From positions 558,001 through 622,000 of the forward strand of contig NZ_JAEVLS010000003.1 of NCBI RefSeq assembly GCF_016801985.1: a stretch of DNA of 64,000 nucleotides. Direction: 5' to 3'. This stretch comes from Steroidobacter gossypii (GTDB taxonomy: Bacteria > Pseudomonadota > Gammaproteobacteria > Steroidobacterales > Steroidobacteraceae). Made by a program: the position numbers and the translations under genes. The notes below the pieces were generated by a model. That model had not been told where the DNA came from, did no database searches, and was given only the letters and a program-made list of their open reading frames with translations. Of this stretch, positions 32,902 through 41,935 are shown one piece after another (within the stretch, counting starts at the first letter, position 1; each line of letters opens with the position of its first letter).

Positions 32902-33949
32902 GCTCAGATCGCCGCGTGCCCGAGGGCACCGGCAAGGGCGTCGCTTCGGCCACGGGCTCACCGAAGGCTGGCCAGCCTTCGTCGGTCCAGCCGAAGCGCT
33001 GGATGTGCGGAGCGCGCTTCGACGTGCACTTCATGCCGGGGCCGGAATTGGCGTGATAGATGATCCAGTTTTCCTCGCCATCGGGCGACACGAAGAAGCC
33101 GTTGTGGCCGGTGGCGTAGACGCCGTTGGCGCTCTTCAATACGGGCTGCGGTGATTTGCTCCATGCAGCGGCATCGAGCGGATCGGCGCCAGGCGCGGCG
33201 TGCAACAGGCCTAGCGAATAATCGTCCGACCAGCACGCGCTGGCGGAATACGTTAGAAACAAATCGCCGTTGGGGCCGAGCAAGAATTCCGGGCCTTCGA
33301 CGATCTGTCGGCCGCCTTGTTGCTCCCAGGGCCGATCGGGGCGGGCAATGATGGTTTCGCGACCCGCGAGCGTCCACGGATTTGCCATCTCCGCGATCGC
33401 CAGCGACGTGTCCGTGTCGGTGTACGGCGAATAAACGAAATATCGCTTGCCGCCATGACTGAAGACGGTGCCGTCGATGCCTGCGTAAGCAGTGTTGATG
33501 CGGCCGCGGTCGATCCATTGCGTGTTCATGGGATCAGCGGACGCATTCTCCAGTACGAACACGGCGCGATGCGCGTCATCCGTGAAGCCGCTCGCGGTCG
33601 CCGTGTAATACAGAAACCATTTGCCGTCGAGGCGATGCAGCTCCGGAGCCCAGATGGAATGCGCGTTGAGCCCGTTCTCGGGAGGAGTCCACACCACCAA
33701 CGGCTCTGCCTCGGATAGCGTCGCGATATCGACCGTACGCCATAGAGCGATGCGATTGCCCAGCGTGTGCGTGTAGTAATAGACGCCGTCGACCTGGGTG
33801 ATCCAGGGATCGGGACCCGAGGGCAGCAGCGGATTGGTGTAAGTCGCGCGTGGCGCCGCCATCGAATCGGCGCCGAGCCGTGCGCACGCCGCCAGCAGTG
33901 CGGTCAAAGCGACGGCCCAGGCCACCTTGTATGCGTTCCGCCATGTCAT
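32834..33949 (-). CDS. glycoside hydrolase family 43 lipoprotein
   Basis: This is a 371-residue GH43 enzyme, a five-bladed propeller family of inverting arabinofuranosidases and xylosidases. The N-terminal signal ends in a lipobox LAAC (Cys22), so the enzyme is probably anchored in the outer membrane or periplasm. The three catalytic carboxylates are visible: base D47 in SGPDPWI, pKa-modulator D159 in GIDGTVF, and general acid E218 in IVEGPEFLL. SIWAPELHRLDGKWFLYYTA and YATGHNGFFVSPDGEENWIIYHA also fit. The last 25 residues (RRPSPRQIPAAAP) fall in the overlap with DUF4403 and look like a non-essential tail. It may release pentoses from plant or glycoprotein glycans. Confidence 0.92.
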   Translation of the reverse strand: MTWRNAYKVAWAVALTALLAACARLGADSMAAPRATYTNPLLPSGPDPWITQVDGVYYYTHTLGNRIALWRTVDIATLSEAEPLVVWTPPENGLNAHSIWAPELHRLDGKWFLYYTATASGFTDDAHRAVFVLENASADPMNTQWIDRGRINTAYAGIDGTVFSHGGKRYFVYSPYTDTDTSLAIAEMANPWTLAGRETIIARPDRPWEQQGGRQIVEGPEFLLGPNGDLFLTYSASACWSDDYSLGLLHAAPGADPLDAAAWSKSPQPVLKSANGVYATGHNGFFVSPDGEENWIIYHANSGPGMKCTSKRAPHIQRFGWTDEGWPAFGEPVAEATPLPVPSGTRRSELNRRPSPRQIPAAAPTSEPPIR

Positions 33950-34313
33950 CCGAGATTGTCCTGCGGGATCTGTAAACCCGATTTATCTTATAATTCAGAC
34001 AAGATGTGCAAGGGTAGCGTGATCGACCGCGGGCGATGCTGAGAAGGGCTGGAACGACAATCACAGGACTGCGCAGCTTGCGGGCGTGGTGCTGTCTGGT
34101 GCTCGCAAGCTGTGCGACGTCGCATTCGCCGTCGGGAGCGCAGTGAGAATGCGCGTTTGCCGGGAACCGGCCGGTCATCACACCGGCGCGCGAGGCCGAG
34201 CAGATCGGCGACGGCGCGGAGTACCGGGTGGACCGCCCATCCCCGTGATGCGGATCTACGCGAACACAATCACCCGTTTCAGCCCCGTGTGAGCGAGCTT
34301 CAAACTTCGTGAA
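33950..34313. other. 364-base intergenic region with likely GH43 promoter
   Basis: The AT-rich stretch 33973-34007 stands out from the surrounding GC-rich DNA. On the minus strand it contains TTGCAC followed after 18 bases by GATAAA, a weak sigma-70 candidate for the GH43 gene. The rest holds short plus-strand frames (for example 34086-34292) with no recognisable protein. Confidence 0.4.
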
Positions 34314-35426
34314 TCAGGGATCCAGAGGATCCAGCGGATCCACTCGCGCTGAATCCTGTGACGGCCGGAAAGTGACATCGAAGGGTGAAGTCCGCCGGCC
34401 GAGCTTGCCTGGCTGATAGCCCAGCTCGTTCTGGTTGCGCGTGGCGAACTCGGCGCTTTGCACATAGTCGATGTGCCGAGGGTTGCTCAGCACCAGCGCG
34501 TCACGATCCATCGGCGCATCCAAGGCCATCAGCAGTCGCGTGGCGTTTCGCAGGTTCGTCGTGGTATGCCGTGCGTAGGGCTCGATCACGATGGCCTGAG
34601 CCGGCACGTTGAACCGTTCGATCAACGCATGGCGCATCTGGACCGCTTCGACATAGCTCGTATCACGCGGATGTACGGCGCCGCCGCTCAGGATGATGAA
34701 GGGCGCCTGCCCATCGAAGTAGCGTCTCGCGGCGAGCTTGATGTGCAACTTGCCGCGCGCGCTGAGCGGCGTCAGCAGATCTTCCGGTCCTGCGCCGAGC
34801 ACGATGATGGCGGTGTAGGGATAGCGTGACCAGTTCAGTGTTCGCGCGTGCTGAAATGCATCGGCATTGAGTCCGCCATCGATTGGCTCGAAGGCGATGG
34901 CGTCGAGATGATCGTTTACATCCAGAAGCGCGAGCGCAAAGCCGATGCTCGGATCCAGCGCGGCGACCGCTTCATCGCGGCCCACCTCGCTCATGAGTGC
35001 CGCCACAGCCACATCGTTGGCCAATCGCTCGCTGCCTGCTTTTGCGATGGGGCCGTCGATCTTCGGATAGCGCGCAACGCCACCCTTGCCGTAGACATCG
35101 AGGATGGCGTTCAGACCCGTCAGTTCGCGGCGGATGGCCTCACTGCGCTCGCGAGCCGTGGCCATTCCTGCCACGAGGCTGATTTCATCTGCGCTCCATC
35201 GCGATGCATCCAGCCTGCAAGGCGCATCCTCCGCGCATTCGGAGAGCCGACGATCCCGTTCGGTGAACATCGAGCGCACCTTTGTCGTCGTGTCGGCTCG
35301 ATGCATTGACGAAACAACCGGAAACAGGCGCTGGCCGAGCGCCGCAATGACGCCGTCCTCCACGGTGGCCGCAAGGCTCGGCTGGAAAGCGGCGAGGGCG
35401 GCGCATACCCACAGCGCGCCTCTCAT
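34314..35426 (-). CDS. exported DUF218 (YdcF/SanA-like) protein
   Basis: This is a 370-residue protein with a DUF218 domain, the Rossmann-like fold of YdcF, SanA and ElyC. ATG 35426 forms an ATGA overlap with the TonB receptor stop (35423-35426) and gives a signal peptide (ALWVCAALAAFQPSLAA). The domain lies in the C-terminal half: YTAIIVLGAGP, AARRYFDGQAPFIILSGGAVHP, EAVQMRHALIERFNVPAQAIVIEPYARHTTTNLRNA and LVLSNPRHIDYV. The N-terminal half (about 30-210) is helical and unassigned. The end carries three copies of a DPL motif encoded by near-identical GGATCC-containing repeats. Coupling to the receptor suggests a joint envelope or phosphate-related role. Confidence 0.82.
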   Translation of the reverse strand: MRGALWVCAALAAFQPSLAATVEDGVIAALGQRLFPVVSSMHRADTTTKVRSMFTERDRRLSECAEDAPCRLDASRWSADEISLVAGMATARERSEAIRRELTGLNAILDVYGKGGVARYPKIDGPIAKAGSERLANDVAVAALMSEVGRDEAVAALDPSIGFALALLDVNDHLDAIAFEPIDGGLNADAFQHARTLNWSRYPYTAIIVLGAGPEDLLTPLSARGKLHIKLAARRYFDGQAPFIILSGGAVHPRDTSYVEAVQMRHALIERFNVPAQAIVIEPYARHTTTNLRNATRLLMALDAPMDRDALVLSNPRHIDYVQSAEFATRNQNELGYQPGKLGRRTSPFDVTFRPSQDSARVDPLDPLDP

Positions 35427-37900
35427 TCCCAGTCCCGCTGCACGACCAGACGGAAATTGCGGCCAAACAACGGACGGCCATAGATGGCCTCGCTCGAGCC
35501 TTGGCCGGCAAGCGCGTCGGTGCGCGTGTTGCCCTCGGTCAAGCCTTTCTCTTCGGTCAGGTTGTCGCCCACCAGTTGCAGGCCCCACAGTCCGCGCTTC
35601 CACGAGACGCCGAAGCCCAGCGTCTGGTACGAGGGCAGCGCCGTCTGGTTGAACAGGTCGACATAGGATTTGCCGACGAAGTCATAGCGCAGGTAAGCCT
35701 CGATCTGCGCGTCCCCCACGTCGAAGGCGAAGGTCGGGCGGACGTTCCCATAGAGCTTCGGCTCACGGACGATCTGGTTGCCGTTGACCGCGCTGGGGTC
35801 CGCACCGGCGCTGTTTTGCAGATCGTTGTACTCGGGATCGCTGAGCGTCACCGAGGTGGCCAGCCAGAACCAGTTCGTCGGCGCGTACAGGCCGTCGAGC
35901 TCGATGCCCTTGGAGACCGCCGTGCCGATGAACGGCACCGACTGGTCGTTGCGTCCGGTGGTGGGATTGAACGCCACGAACGACGCGTTCAGCGGATCGA
36001 ACTTGGTATAGAACGCCGTCAGATACAGATAGGAGTTGTCGAGCGTAGCCTTCACGCCGAGCTCGTATTGATCGAGCTTGGTTTCGACGATGGTGGGATT
36101 GATGCTGCGGGCGATGCCGGACTGGGGCGCGATCTCCACGTGCGAGGCGCGGCTGTAGACGCCGAGATTGTCCAAGAAGTCGTAATTCAGTCCGACCGTC
36201 CAGTTGGTGATCGAGGGCTGGAGGTTGCGTGTCTGAGTGCCGCCGCTGAAGCGCTGCGTGGTGTTGTCGGCGAGCGTCGCGGCATCCCCGAGATTGGCGC
36301 TCTCGGTCTGCTCGGCGAAGCCGTCGTAATCATATCGTTCGTGGCGAACGCCTGCGTCCACACGAAACCGGTCGGTGAGCTCCCAGGTGTCGTTGGCGTA
36401 GAGCGCGAGCACCTTCGCATCGACTTCACCGGCGTTGAGCGTGGTCGTATAGCGCAGCACGCCGTTGTCCGTCACGGAGCCGAGCACCGCGCCGTCCGCC
36501 GAATAGGCCACCAGATCCAGCGTTCGAGGTTTGCCGGCGACTTCCAGCAGCATGTCCTGATAGGCGGTGAACGCCGTCGTTCCATAGAACGAGGTGTAAA
36601 CGCCGAAGTTCACGTCGTGCGCGCCAAGACCGGTCTGGAATCGGCGCGCCGCGCTCAGGTCCGCCTGCGCCGAATAGAACTCCGATTCGATCGCGCGGTA
36701 TTGGCCGGAGATCACCAGGCCGGAAGCCGAGTAGGGGTCGTAAGCGGTCGCGCCATCGGTGCCTGCCAATGCATAGCGCAGCGATGAGACGCCGGGGCCG
36801 AACGCGTTGCGCGCGGCAGTCATGAAGCCGTTCGCGAAGACATTGCCGTCCACTGGATTGGTCGTCGAGTACAGCGCATCGAAGCTGAGCTTGCCCTGCG
36901 TGTAGCCCGACTTGAACGACACGGTCCAGTCGCTCGCCTCGTTCTGGTACTGCAAGCCGACATTCTGGAAGCGCATGTGGCGGCCGTCGCCCAGGTCCCG
37001 GTGCAGGCTTTGCAGCGTGCCGGCGGAGTCGAGATATTTGAGCGTCACGTTGCGCAAGGAGGGCGAGTTCATCGTGCCCTCGAAGTAATCGATGTAAGGA
37101 TCCAGGCTCACGGAAGGGTTGCGAGGATCGGCGACCGGAATCGGCAGATAGAAAACATTGTGGTCCTCGACGAAAGTGCCGCTGAGCTTCACCCAGCCGC
37201 TATCGAGCTGGTGCTTGATGTTGGCGCGCAGCTGACCGCCCTTGTCGTTGGGAAAGCCGTTGTCGCGATAGCCGTCGTGCTGGCGCATGAATCCGCCCAC
37301 GGCATAGTAGGTGCGATCGGAAAGCGCGCCCGACTGGAAAGCTTCGGCGCGATACAGCCCGGTGTCCCCGATGGTCAACTGGCTTCTGCCTTCGGTTTGC
37401 TCGCCGCCTTCGCGCATGATGTTGTTGACGATGGCCGCGCCGCCGCTGGCGTAGATGGGCGCCGGACCGCCGCGCACGACTTCGACACGCTCGTTCATGA
37501 CATCGAAGCGGTGCATGCCTTCGCCGGAATTGAAAAAGTGGCCGTCGATCTCGTGGAACAGCGGCAGGCCATCCTGCTGGAAGATGATGTAGCCGCGATC
37601 GGTCGGGATGCCACGCAGGCGAGTGATGTTCTGCACTTCGCCGCCGGTGGACTCGACGTGAATGCCCGGAACGTTGGCCAGCAGATCCGCGAAGCTCTTG
37701 GGCGCCAGCTTCTGCACGTCCTCCGCCGCCAGAGAATTGGCCGCGTAGGAGGCATCGAAGCGACGTTGCGCGCGCGCCGAGCCAGTCACCACGACCGAAT
37801 CGATGACCTCTGTCGACTCCTGCGCAGTCGATAGCGCAGGCGTGCTCAACACGAGGGCAATGGCGGGCAGGGCGATGGAACGCTTGTACAAATACAGCAT
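35423..37900 (-). CDS. TonB-dependent outer-membrane receptor, candidate Pho-regulated
   Basis: This is an 825-residue TonB-dependent receptor. ATG 37900 begins a signal peptide (ALPAIALVLSTPALSTAQ). The TonB-box region is EVIDSVVVTGSARA. The plug shows FADLLANVPGIHVESTGGEVQNITRLRGIPTDRGYIIFQQDG and RVEVVRGGPAPIYASGGAAIVNNIMREGG. The barrel ends RLVVQRDWE, so the last residue is Glu after the Trp, an unusual end since outer-membrane barrels normally finish in Phe or Trp. Upstream, on the same strand, is a Pho-box-like element (37941-37958), and the divergent neighbour is PhoB-like. Uptake of a phosphorus compound is therefore a reasonable guess. The DUF218 gene is translationally coupled downstream. 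Confidence 0.93.
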   Translation of the reverse strand: MLYLYKRSIALPAIALVLSTPALSTAQESTEVIDSVVVTGSARAQRRFDASYAANSLAAEDVQKLAPKSFADLLANVPGIHVESTGGEVQNITRLRGIPTDRGYIIFQQDGLPLFHEIDGHFFNSGEGMHRFDVMNERVEVVRGGPAPIYASGGAAIVNNIMREGGEQTEGRSQLTIGDTGLYRAEAFQSGALSDRTYYAVGGFMRQHDGYRDNGFPNDKGGQLRANIKHQLDSGWVKLSGTFVEDHNVFYLPIPVADPRNPSVSLDPYIDYFEGTMNSPSLRNVTLKYLDSAGTLQSLHRDLGDGRHMRFQNVGLQYQNEASDWTVSFKSGYTQGKLSFDALYSTTNPVDGNVFANGFMTAARNAFGPGVSSLRYALAGTDGATAYDPYSASGLVISGQYRAIESEFYSAQADLSAARRFQTGLGAHDVNFGVYTSFYGTTAFTAYQDMLLEVAGKPRTLDLVAYSADGAVLGSVTDNGVLRYTTTLNAGEVDAKVLALYANDTWELTDRFRVDAGVRHERYDYDGFAEQTESANLGDAATLADNTTQRFSGGTQTRNLQPSITNWTVGLNYDFLDNLGVYSRASHVEIAPQSGIARSINPTIVETKLDQYELGVKATLDNSYLYLTAFYTKFDPLNASFVAFNPTTGRNDQSVPFIGTAVSKGIELDGLYAPTNWFWLATSVTLSDPEYNDLQNSAGADPSAVNGNQIVREPKLYGNVRPTFAFDVGDAQIEAYLRYDFVGKSYVDLFNQTALPSYQTLGFGVSWKRGLWGLQLVGDNLTEEKGLTEGNTRTDALAGQGSSEAIYGRPLFGRNFRLVVQRDWE

Positions 37901-37933
37901 GATCAGAATCGTGAATCGCTACGACGGAGCAGG

Positions 37934-37963
37934 ATATTCTGCGACAGGTTTGTTACAGAATAT
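37934..37963. promoter_or_regulatory. inverted repeat spanning the Pho-box-like site
   Basis: ATATTCTG (37934-37941) and CAGAATAT (37956-37963) are perfect reverse complements 14 bases apart. They frame the Pho-box-like element between the receptor and the PhoB-like gene and could form a second, symmetric operator acting on both. Confidence 0.4.
37941..37958 (-). promoter_or_regulatory. Pho-box-like element upstream of TonB receptor
   Basis: On the minus strand the bases read CTGTAAC-AAAC-CTGTCGC, two 7-base direct repeats 4 bases apart, which is the PhoB box architecture. It matches the classical consensus at 14 of 18 positions. TATCCT follows shortly after as a possible -10. It lies about 40 bases before the receptor start and 92 bases before the PhoB-like gene on the other strand. 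Confidence 0.5.
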
Positions 37964-38050
37964 GGATAGGCGCGGGCAGCGAGCGGGATGGAAAAATTGC
38001 GAGCGTCATTCGTCTATACAGTGAGATGCAGATCGGCTGCCAGATGACGT

Positions 38051-38854
38051 ATGAACGATGCAATGGATGATCGAACGGATTCGAGTGGCGCGACCCGCGG
38101 GGTGAGCGCCAAGGAAAGCATGGGATCGTCCAGCCTCGGGCTGCTGGGCGCAGAGGTCCTCATCGCCGACGCTGACGCCGCGCATCGCGGCACGCTGAGC
38201 TTGCTGCTGCGACAAAACGGTTGGCGTTGCCGGGAGGCGCACGATGCCGACGCTGCTCGCGATCGTCTGAGGCAGGCGAGTCCCAGCCTGATTCTGCTCG
38301 ACTGGCAATTGCCGCATGTGACCGGGCTCGGCTATCTGCACCAGCTCAAGCGCGACCGCAGGACCTCCGGGATCCCCGTCATCATCATGAGCGCGCGGGC
38401 AAGCGAGCAGGACAAAGTGACCGGCCTGGATAGCGGCGCGGATGACTACATCACCAAGCCCATACCGTTACGCGAGCTGGTCGCACGCATGCAGGCGATA
38501 TTGCGTCGGGTCGGCAGAATGGGCGACACACGCTGCGCGCTGTCGCTTGCCGGGCTCACGCTGGATCCGACCAGTCATCGGGTGCTCGCCAATGGCCTCA
38601 ACTGCGCCCTCGGCCCGACCGAATTCAAGCTGCTGGAATGTTTCATGAGCCAGATCGGCCGTGTGCATAGCCGGCAACAGTTGCGCCGTCTGGTGTGGGC
38701 CCAACCCGAGTCGATCCAAGAGCGCACCGTGGACGTGTATGTTCGCCGGCTTCGGCACGCGCTGCACCCCTTCGGCTACGATCGCTTCGTGCAAACAGTC
38801 CACGGCGCCGGCTACCGCTTTTGTGAAACAGAGCGTCCCGGCCGGAGCGCTTAG
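38051..38854 (+). CDS. PhoB-like OmpR-family response regulator
   Basis: This is a 267-residue response regulator very like PhoB. The receiver domain (about residues 34-150) has the phospho-acceptor D84 in LILLDWQLP, Ser in IIMSAR and Lys in DYITKP. The acidic pocket is reduced to ADAD where PhoB has ED. The winged-helix domain (about 165-262) carries PhoB signatures: LDPTSHRV, GPTEFKLL, and ERTVDVYVRRLRHAL, then DRFVQTVHGAGYRF. About 33 extra residues precede the receiver; ATG 38120, after AAGGAA, is an alternative start that removes most of them. No PhoR kinase is next to it. It is divergent from a TonB receptor whose promoter has a Pho-box-like site, so direct control is likely. Confidence 0.88.
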   Translation: MNDAMDDRTDSSGATRGVSAKESMGSSSLGLLGAEVLIADADAAHRGTLSLLLRQNGWRCREAHDADAARDRLRQASPSLILLDWQLPHVTGLGYLHQLKRDRRTSGIPVIIMSARASEQDKVTGLDSGADDYITKPIPLRELVARMQAILRRVGRMGDTRCALSLAGLTLDPTSHRVLANGLNCALGPTEFKLLECFMSQIGRVHSRQQLRRLVWAQPESIQERTVDVYVRRLRHALHPFGYDRFVQTVHGAGYRFCETERPGRSA

Positions 38855-38868
38855 CTGATCGGAACCGC

Positions 38869-40107
38869 TCACAGCAGGGTGGTGGTCACGATGTGAATGA
38901 CCAGGCCGACCAGCCCGCCGATCAGGGTGCCATTCACGCGGATGTACTGGAGGTCGGGGCCGATGGCGTTCTCCATGCGGCTGGCGAGTGTGTCTGCATC
39001 CCACTGTTTCACCGTGTCGGCGATCAGGTGTGCGACCTGCATCCGTTGCAACTCGAACAGCCGGATCAACGTCGAGCGCGCCATGGAGTTCAATTCGGCG
39101 CGCAGCGACTCATCGGTCAGCACGGTCTGCGCCGTGTCGTGCAGCCAACGAGCCACCGAGGCGCTCGCCGCAGAGCCGTCCGTTGCGCTGGATGTGAGTC
39201 GATCGAGGAAGTCCCGGGCCGTCCGCCGCAAGTAATCGTCGAACGCGGCGTGTTCGAACAGCTGCTTCTTGAAGCGCTCGCCTTCGGCCAGGAATTGCGG
39301 CGACAGCATCAGCTGCTGACACAGCCTGTCGAGCGCCTCGTCGATCCGCAGGCGCAGCGTGTGATTCGGATCGTCGGCCGCCGTTCGAAATGTTTCATCG
39401 AGGGCGCTCAGCATGCTGTCGGCGATGCGTTGGTCCATCGAGAAGCGCCGCCATAGCCAGGAAGTTCGATCGCGCACCGCATCTCGCAACTGCGGCTCAT
39501 ACTCTCGAATCCAGTCGGCCGATCTGCGCAGCAGGGCGGCCACGACCGGTTTGTGTCCTTGTTCGGTCATGAGCACGGCCAGCATCTTGCCGAACAGCGG
39601 CGCCAGCTCGCGCCGCTCGACTGGTGTGAGCAGGTGTTTGCGGATGAGCCGGGCAAGGTCCTCGTCGGTGAGCGAATGGGCGACGACCGAGAGTGCCCGC
39701 ATCACGCCCGCCGCGGCCATGCCGCTGTTGTCGGGCGTAGTCATCCAGCGCGCCAGACTGCCGGCAAGATCGGTGCTCCGGATCTTCTCGGCGACGATCT
39801 GGGGCGCGAGGAAGTTCTCCTCGACGAAGCGCCCGAGGCCCTCGCCGATGCGGTCCTTGCTTCTCGGGATGACCGCCGTATGCGGAATGGGGATGCCGAG
39901 CGGGTGACGAAACAGGGCGGTCACCGCGAACCAGTCGGCCAGCGCACCTACCATGGCGGCTTCGGCAAAGGCGCGAACGAAGGCGGCCCATGGGTGGGTC
40001 CGCTCCATGAGATGCGCGATCACATACAGAATGCTCACCGCGATGAGCAGCCCGGTCGCGACTCTGCGCATGGCGCGCAAACCTCCGGCGGTCGGGTTAC
40101 GACTCAT
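38869..40107 (-). CDS. DUF445 membrane protein
   Basis: This is a 412-residue DUF445-family protein. One N-terminal membrane segment (ATGLLIAVSILYVIAHLM) and a second at the very C-terminus (GGLVGLVIHIVTTTLL) frame a long helical cytoplasmic or periplasmic body. The family signature AFAEAAMVGALADWFAVTALFRHPLGIPIPHTAVIPRSKDRIGEGLGRFVEENFL is obvious in its parts. The function of the family (YjiN in E. coli) is unknown. It ends 14 bases from the PhoB-like gene in the convergent direction and starts 162 bases from the SulP gene, which is divergent. Confidence 0.9.
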   Translation of the reverse strand: MSRNPTAGGLRAMRRVATGLLIAVSILYVIAHLMERTHPWAAFVRAFAEAAMVGALADWFAVTALFRHPLGIPIPHTAVIPRSKDRIGEGLGRFVEENFLAPQIVAEKIRSTDLAGSLARWMTTPDNSGMAAAGVMRALSVVAHSLTDEDLARLIRKHLLTPVERRELAPLFGKMLAVLMTEQGHKPVVAALLRRSADWIREYEPQLRDAVRDRTSWLWRRFSMDQRIADSMLSALDETFRTAADDPNHTLRLRIDEALDRLCQQLMLSPQFLAEGERFKKQLFEHAAFDDYLRRTARDFLDRLTSSATDGSAASASVARWLHDTAQTVLTDESLRAELNSMARSTLIRLFELQRMQVAHLIADTVKQWDADTLASRMENAIGPDLQYIRVNGTLIGGLVGLVIHIVTTTLL

Positions 40108-40269
40108 CGCATGCCTCTCGAGCGTCGCGAAGCCAGGTGCTTCGACGCGGAATCATAGGCCATGCGGCGGAGGCTGCGGGGCTGGCAGGCCGCGCGCCCG
40201 CGACGTTACGGTCAGCGCTCGTGATGGCGTATTCTTCAGGCGGTTCAAGGCAACGTCTTACCTCCCTCG

Positions 40270-41916
40270 ATGATCGCCATACTTGAGGCACATCGCGCCG
40301 GATTGCTGGCGCGCGCGCATTGGGCCCGAAACATCGTTTCGGGGGTGATCGTCGGCGTGGTGGCGCTGCCGCTCGCCATGGCGTTCGCGATCGCCTCGGG
40401 CGCGAAGCCCGAGCAGGGGTTGTACACGGCGATCGTCGCCGGCCTGCTGGTGTCCCTGTTCGGCGGCAGCCGCTTGCAGATCGCAGGTCCCACCGGCGCG
40501 TTCATCGTCATTCTGGCCGGCATCACCGCCGAGCATGGCATCGAGGGCTTGCAGATAGCGACGTTGCTGGCGGGCGTGATGTTGCTGCTGCTCGGCGTGG
40601 CGCGGCTCGGCGCCATCATCAAATTCATTCCCGACCCGGTGATTCTCGGCTTCACCGCCGGTATCGCGGTGGTGATCTGGACGGGACAGTGGCGCGACTT
40701 TTTCGGGCTGCCGGCCGTGAGCGGGGAGCACTTCCACGAGAAACTCTGGCATACGTTGCAGGTACTGCCGCAGGCTCACCCCACCACGACGGCACTGGCG
40801 ATGGCGACCCTGGCGATCGTGGTGTTCGCGCCGCGTGTGAGCTTTCTCAAGCGTGTGCCCGGCCCCTTGTTGGGGCTGCTGTTCGCCGCCATCGTCCAGG
40901 CGCTGTTTCATCTCGACGGCGTCGCGACCATCGGCTCAGCTTTCGGCGGCATTCCTCGCGGGCTGCCGACCTTTGAGCTGCCGAACATCACCGCCGACCG
41001 GGTGATCGAGCTGATCGGGCCGGCGTTCACCATCGCCATGCTCGGCGCGATCGAATCGTTGCTGTCCGCCGTGGTCGCCGACGGCATGGCGGGCACCCGG
41101 CATGACTCGAATCAGGAGCTGATCGGGCAGGGTATCGCCAACATCGCCGCGCCGCTATTCGGCGGATTCGCCGCGACCGGCGCGCTGGCGAGAACCGCGA
41201 CCAACGTTCGCAATGGCGGATCGAGCCCGCTCGCCGGCATCGTGCATGCGGTGACCCTGGTGCTGGTCGTGCTGGCGCTGGCGCCATTGGCCGTGAATAT
41301 TCCTTTGGCGGCGCTTGCGGCCATCCTGTTCGTGGTGGCCTGGAACATGAGCGAGGCGTTCCATGTCGTGAGGATGGTGCGCCGGGCGCCGCCTGCCGAC
41401 GTGGTGGTGCTGCTGGTGACCTTCGCTCTGACGGTATTCGTCGATCTGGTGGTGGCCGTCAATATCGGTGTGATCATCGCGACGCTGCACTTCCTGCGCC
41501 GGATGGCGAGCAGCGTGGAAGTGCAACAGCAGACGCATCAGGAGTTGAGCCGCGAGTTCGCCCACCGTGGTCTCACGTTTCCGCCGGGCGTGCTGGCGTT
41601 CGCCGTCGAGGGGCCGTTCTTTTTCGGCGCCGTCGAGAACTTCGAGCGAGCCCTCGCCAGTACGCGCACCGATCCGGAAGTGCTGATCATCCGGCTCCGA
41701 TGGGTGCCGTTCATCGATATCACAGGCCTGCAGACCTTGGAGGAGGTCATACGCGACCTGCACAAGCGCAAGGTGCGTGTGATGTTGACCGGCGCCAACG
41801 AGCGCGTGAAAGGCAAGTTGCAGCGAGCGGGCATTGGCGAGCTGATCGGCCCCGAGAATCTTTGTGAGAATCTCGAGCAGGCGCTGGCTCGACTCAATGC
41901 GCCGGCCACTTCGTGA
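40270..41916 (+). CDS. SulP-family anion transporter with STAS domain
   Basis: This is a 548-residue inner-membrane anion transporter (sulfate, bicarbonate or C4-dicarboxylate type). The membrane domain begins with SGVIVGVVALPLAMAFAIASGAKPEQGLYTAIVAGLLVSLFGGSRLQIAGPTGAF, the SulP signature, and includes GAIESLLSAVVADGMAGTRHDSNQELIGQGIANI. A cytoplasmic STAS domain fills about residues 440-548 (VLIIRLRWVPFIDITGLQTLEEVIRDLHKRKVRVMLTG). The length is standard. ATG 40270 has no clear ribosome site. No carbonic anhydrase or sulfate-assimilation gene is nearby, so the anion cannot be named. Confidence 0.93.
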   Translation: MIAILEAHRAGLLARAHWARNIVSGVIVGVVALPLAMAFAIASGAKPEQGLYTAIVAGLLVSLFGGSRLQIAGPTGAFIVILAGITAEHGIEGLQIATLLAGVMLLLLGVARLGAIIKFIPDPVILGFTAGIAVVIWTGQWRDFFGLPAVSGEHFHEKLWHTLQVLPQAHPTTTALAMATLAIVVFAPRVSFLKRVPGPLLGLLFAAIVQALFHLDGVATIGSAFGGIPRGLPTFELPNITADRVIELIGPAFTIAMLGAIESLLSAVVADGMAGTRHDSNQELIGQGIANIAAPLFGGFAATGALARTATNVRNGGSSPLAGIVHAVTLVLVVLALAPLAVNIPLAALAAILFVVAWNMSEAFHVVRMVRRAPPADVVVLLVTFALTVFVDLVVAVNIGVIIATLHFLRRMASSVEVQQQTHQELSREFAHRGLTFPPGVLAFAVEGPFFFGAVENFERALASTRTDPEVLIIRLRWVPFIDITGLQTLEEVIRDLHKRKVRVMLTGANERVKGKLQRAGIGELIGPENLCENLEQALARLNAPATS

Positions 41917-41935
41917 GCTGCGTCCGAGGTTCCGA

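Noticed and set aside
34086-34312. Two overlapping plus-strand frames of about 67 codons in the GH43 upstream gap
   Set aside because: Composition is Arg-rich and random-looking; neither has a ribosome site or a hydrophobic segment.
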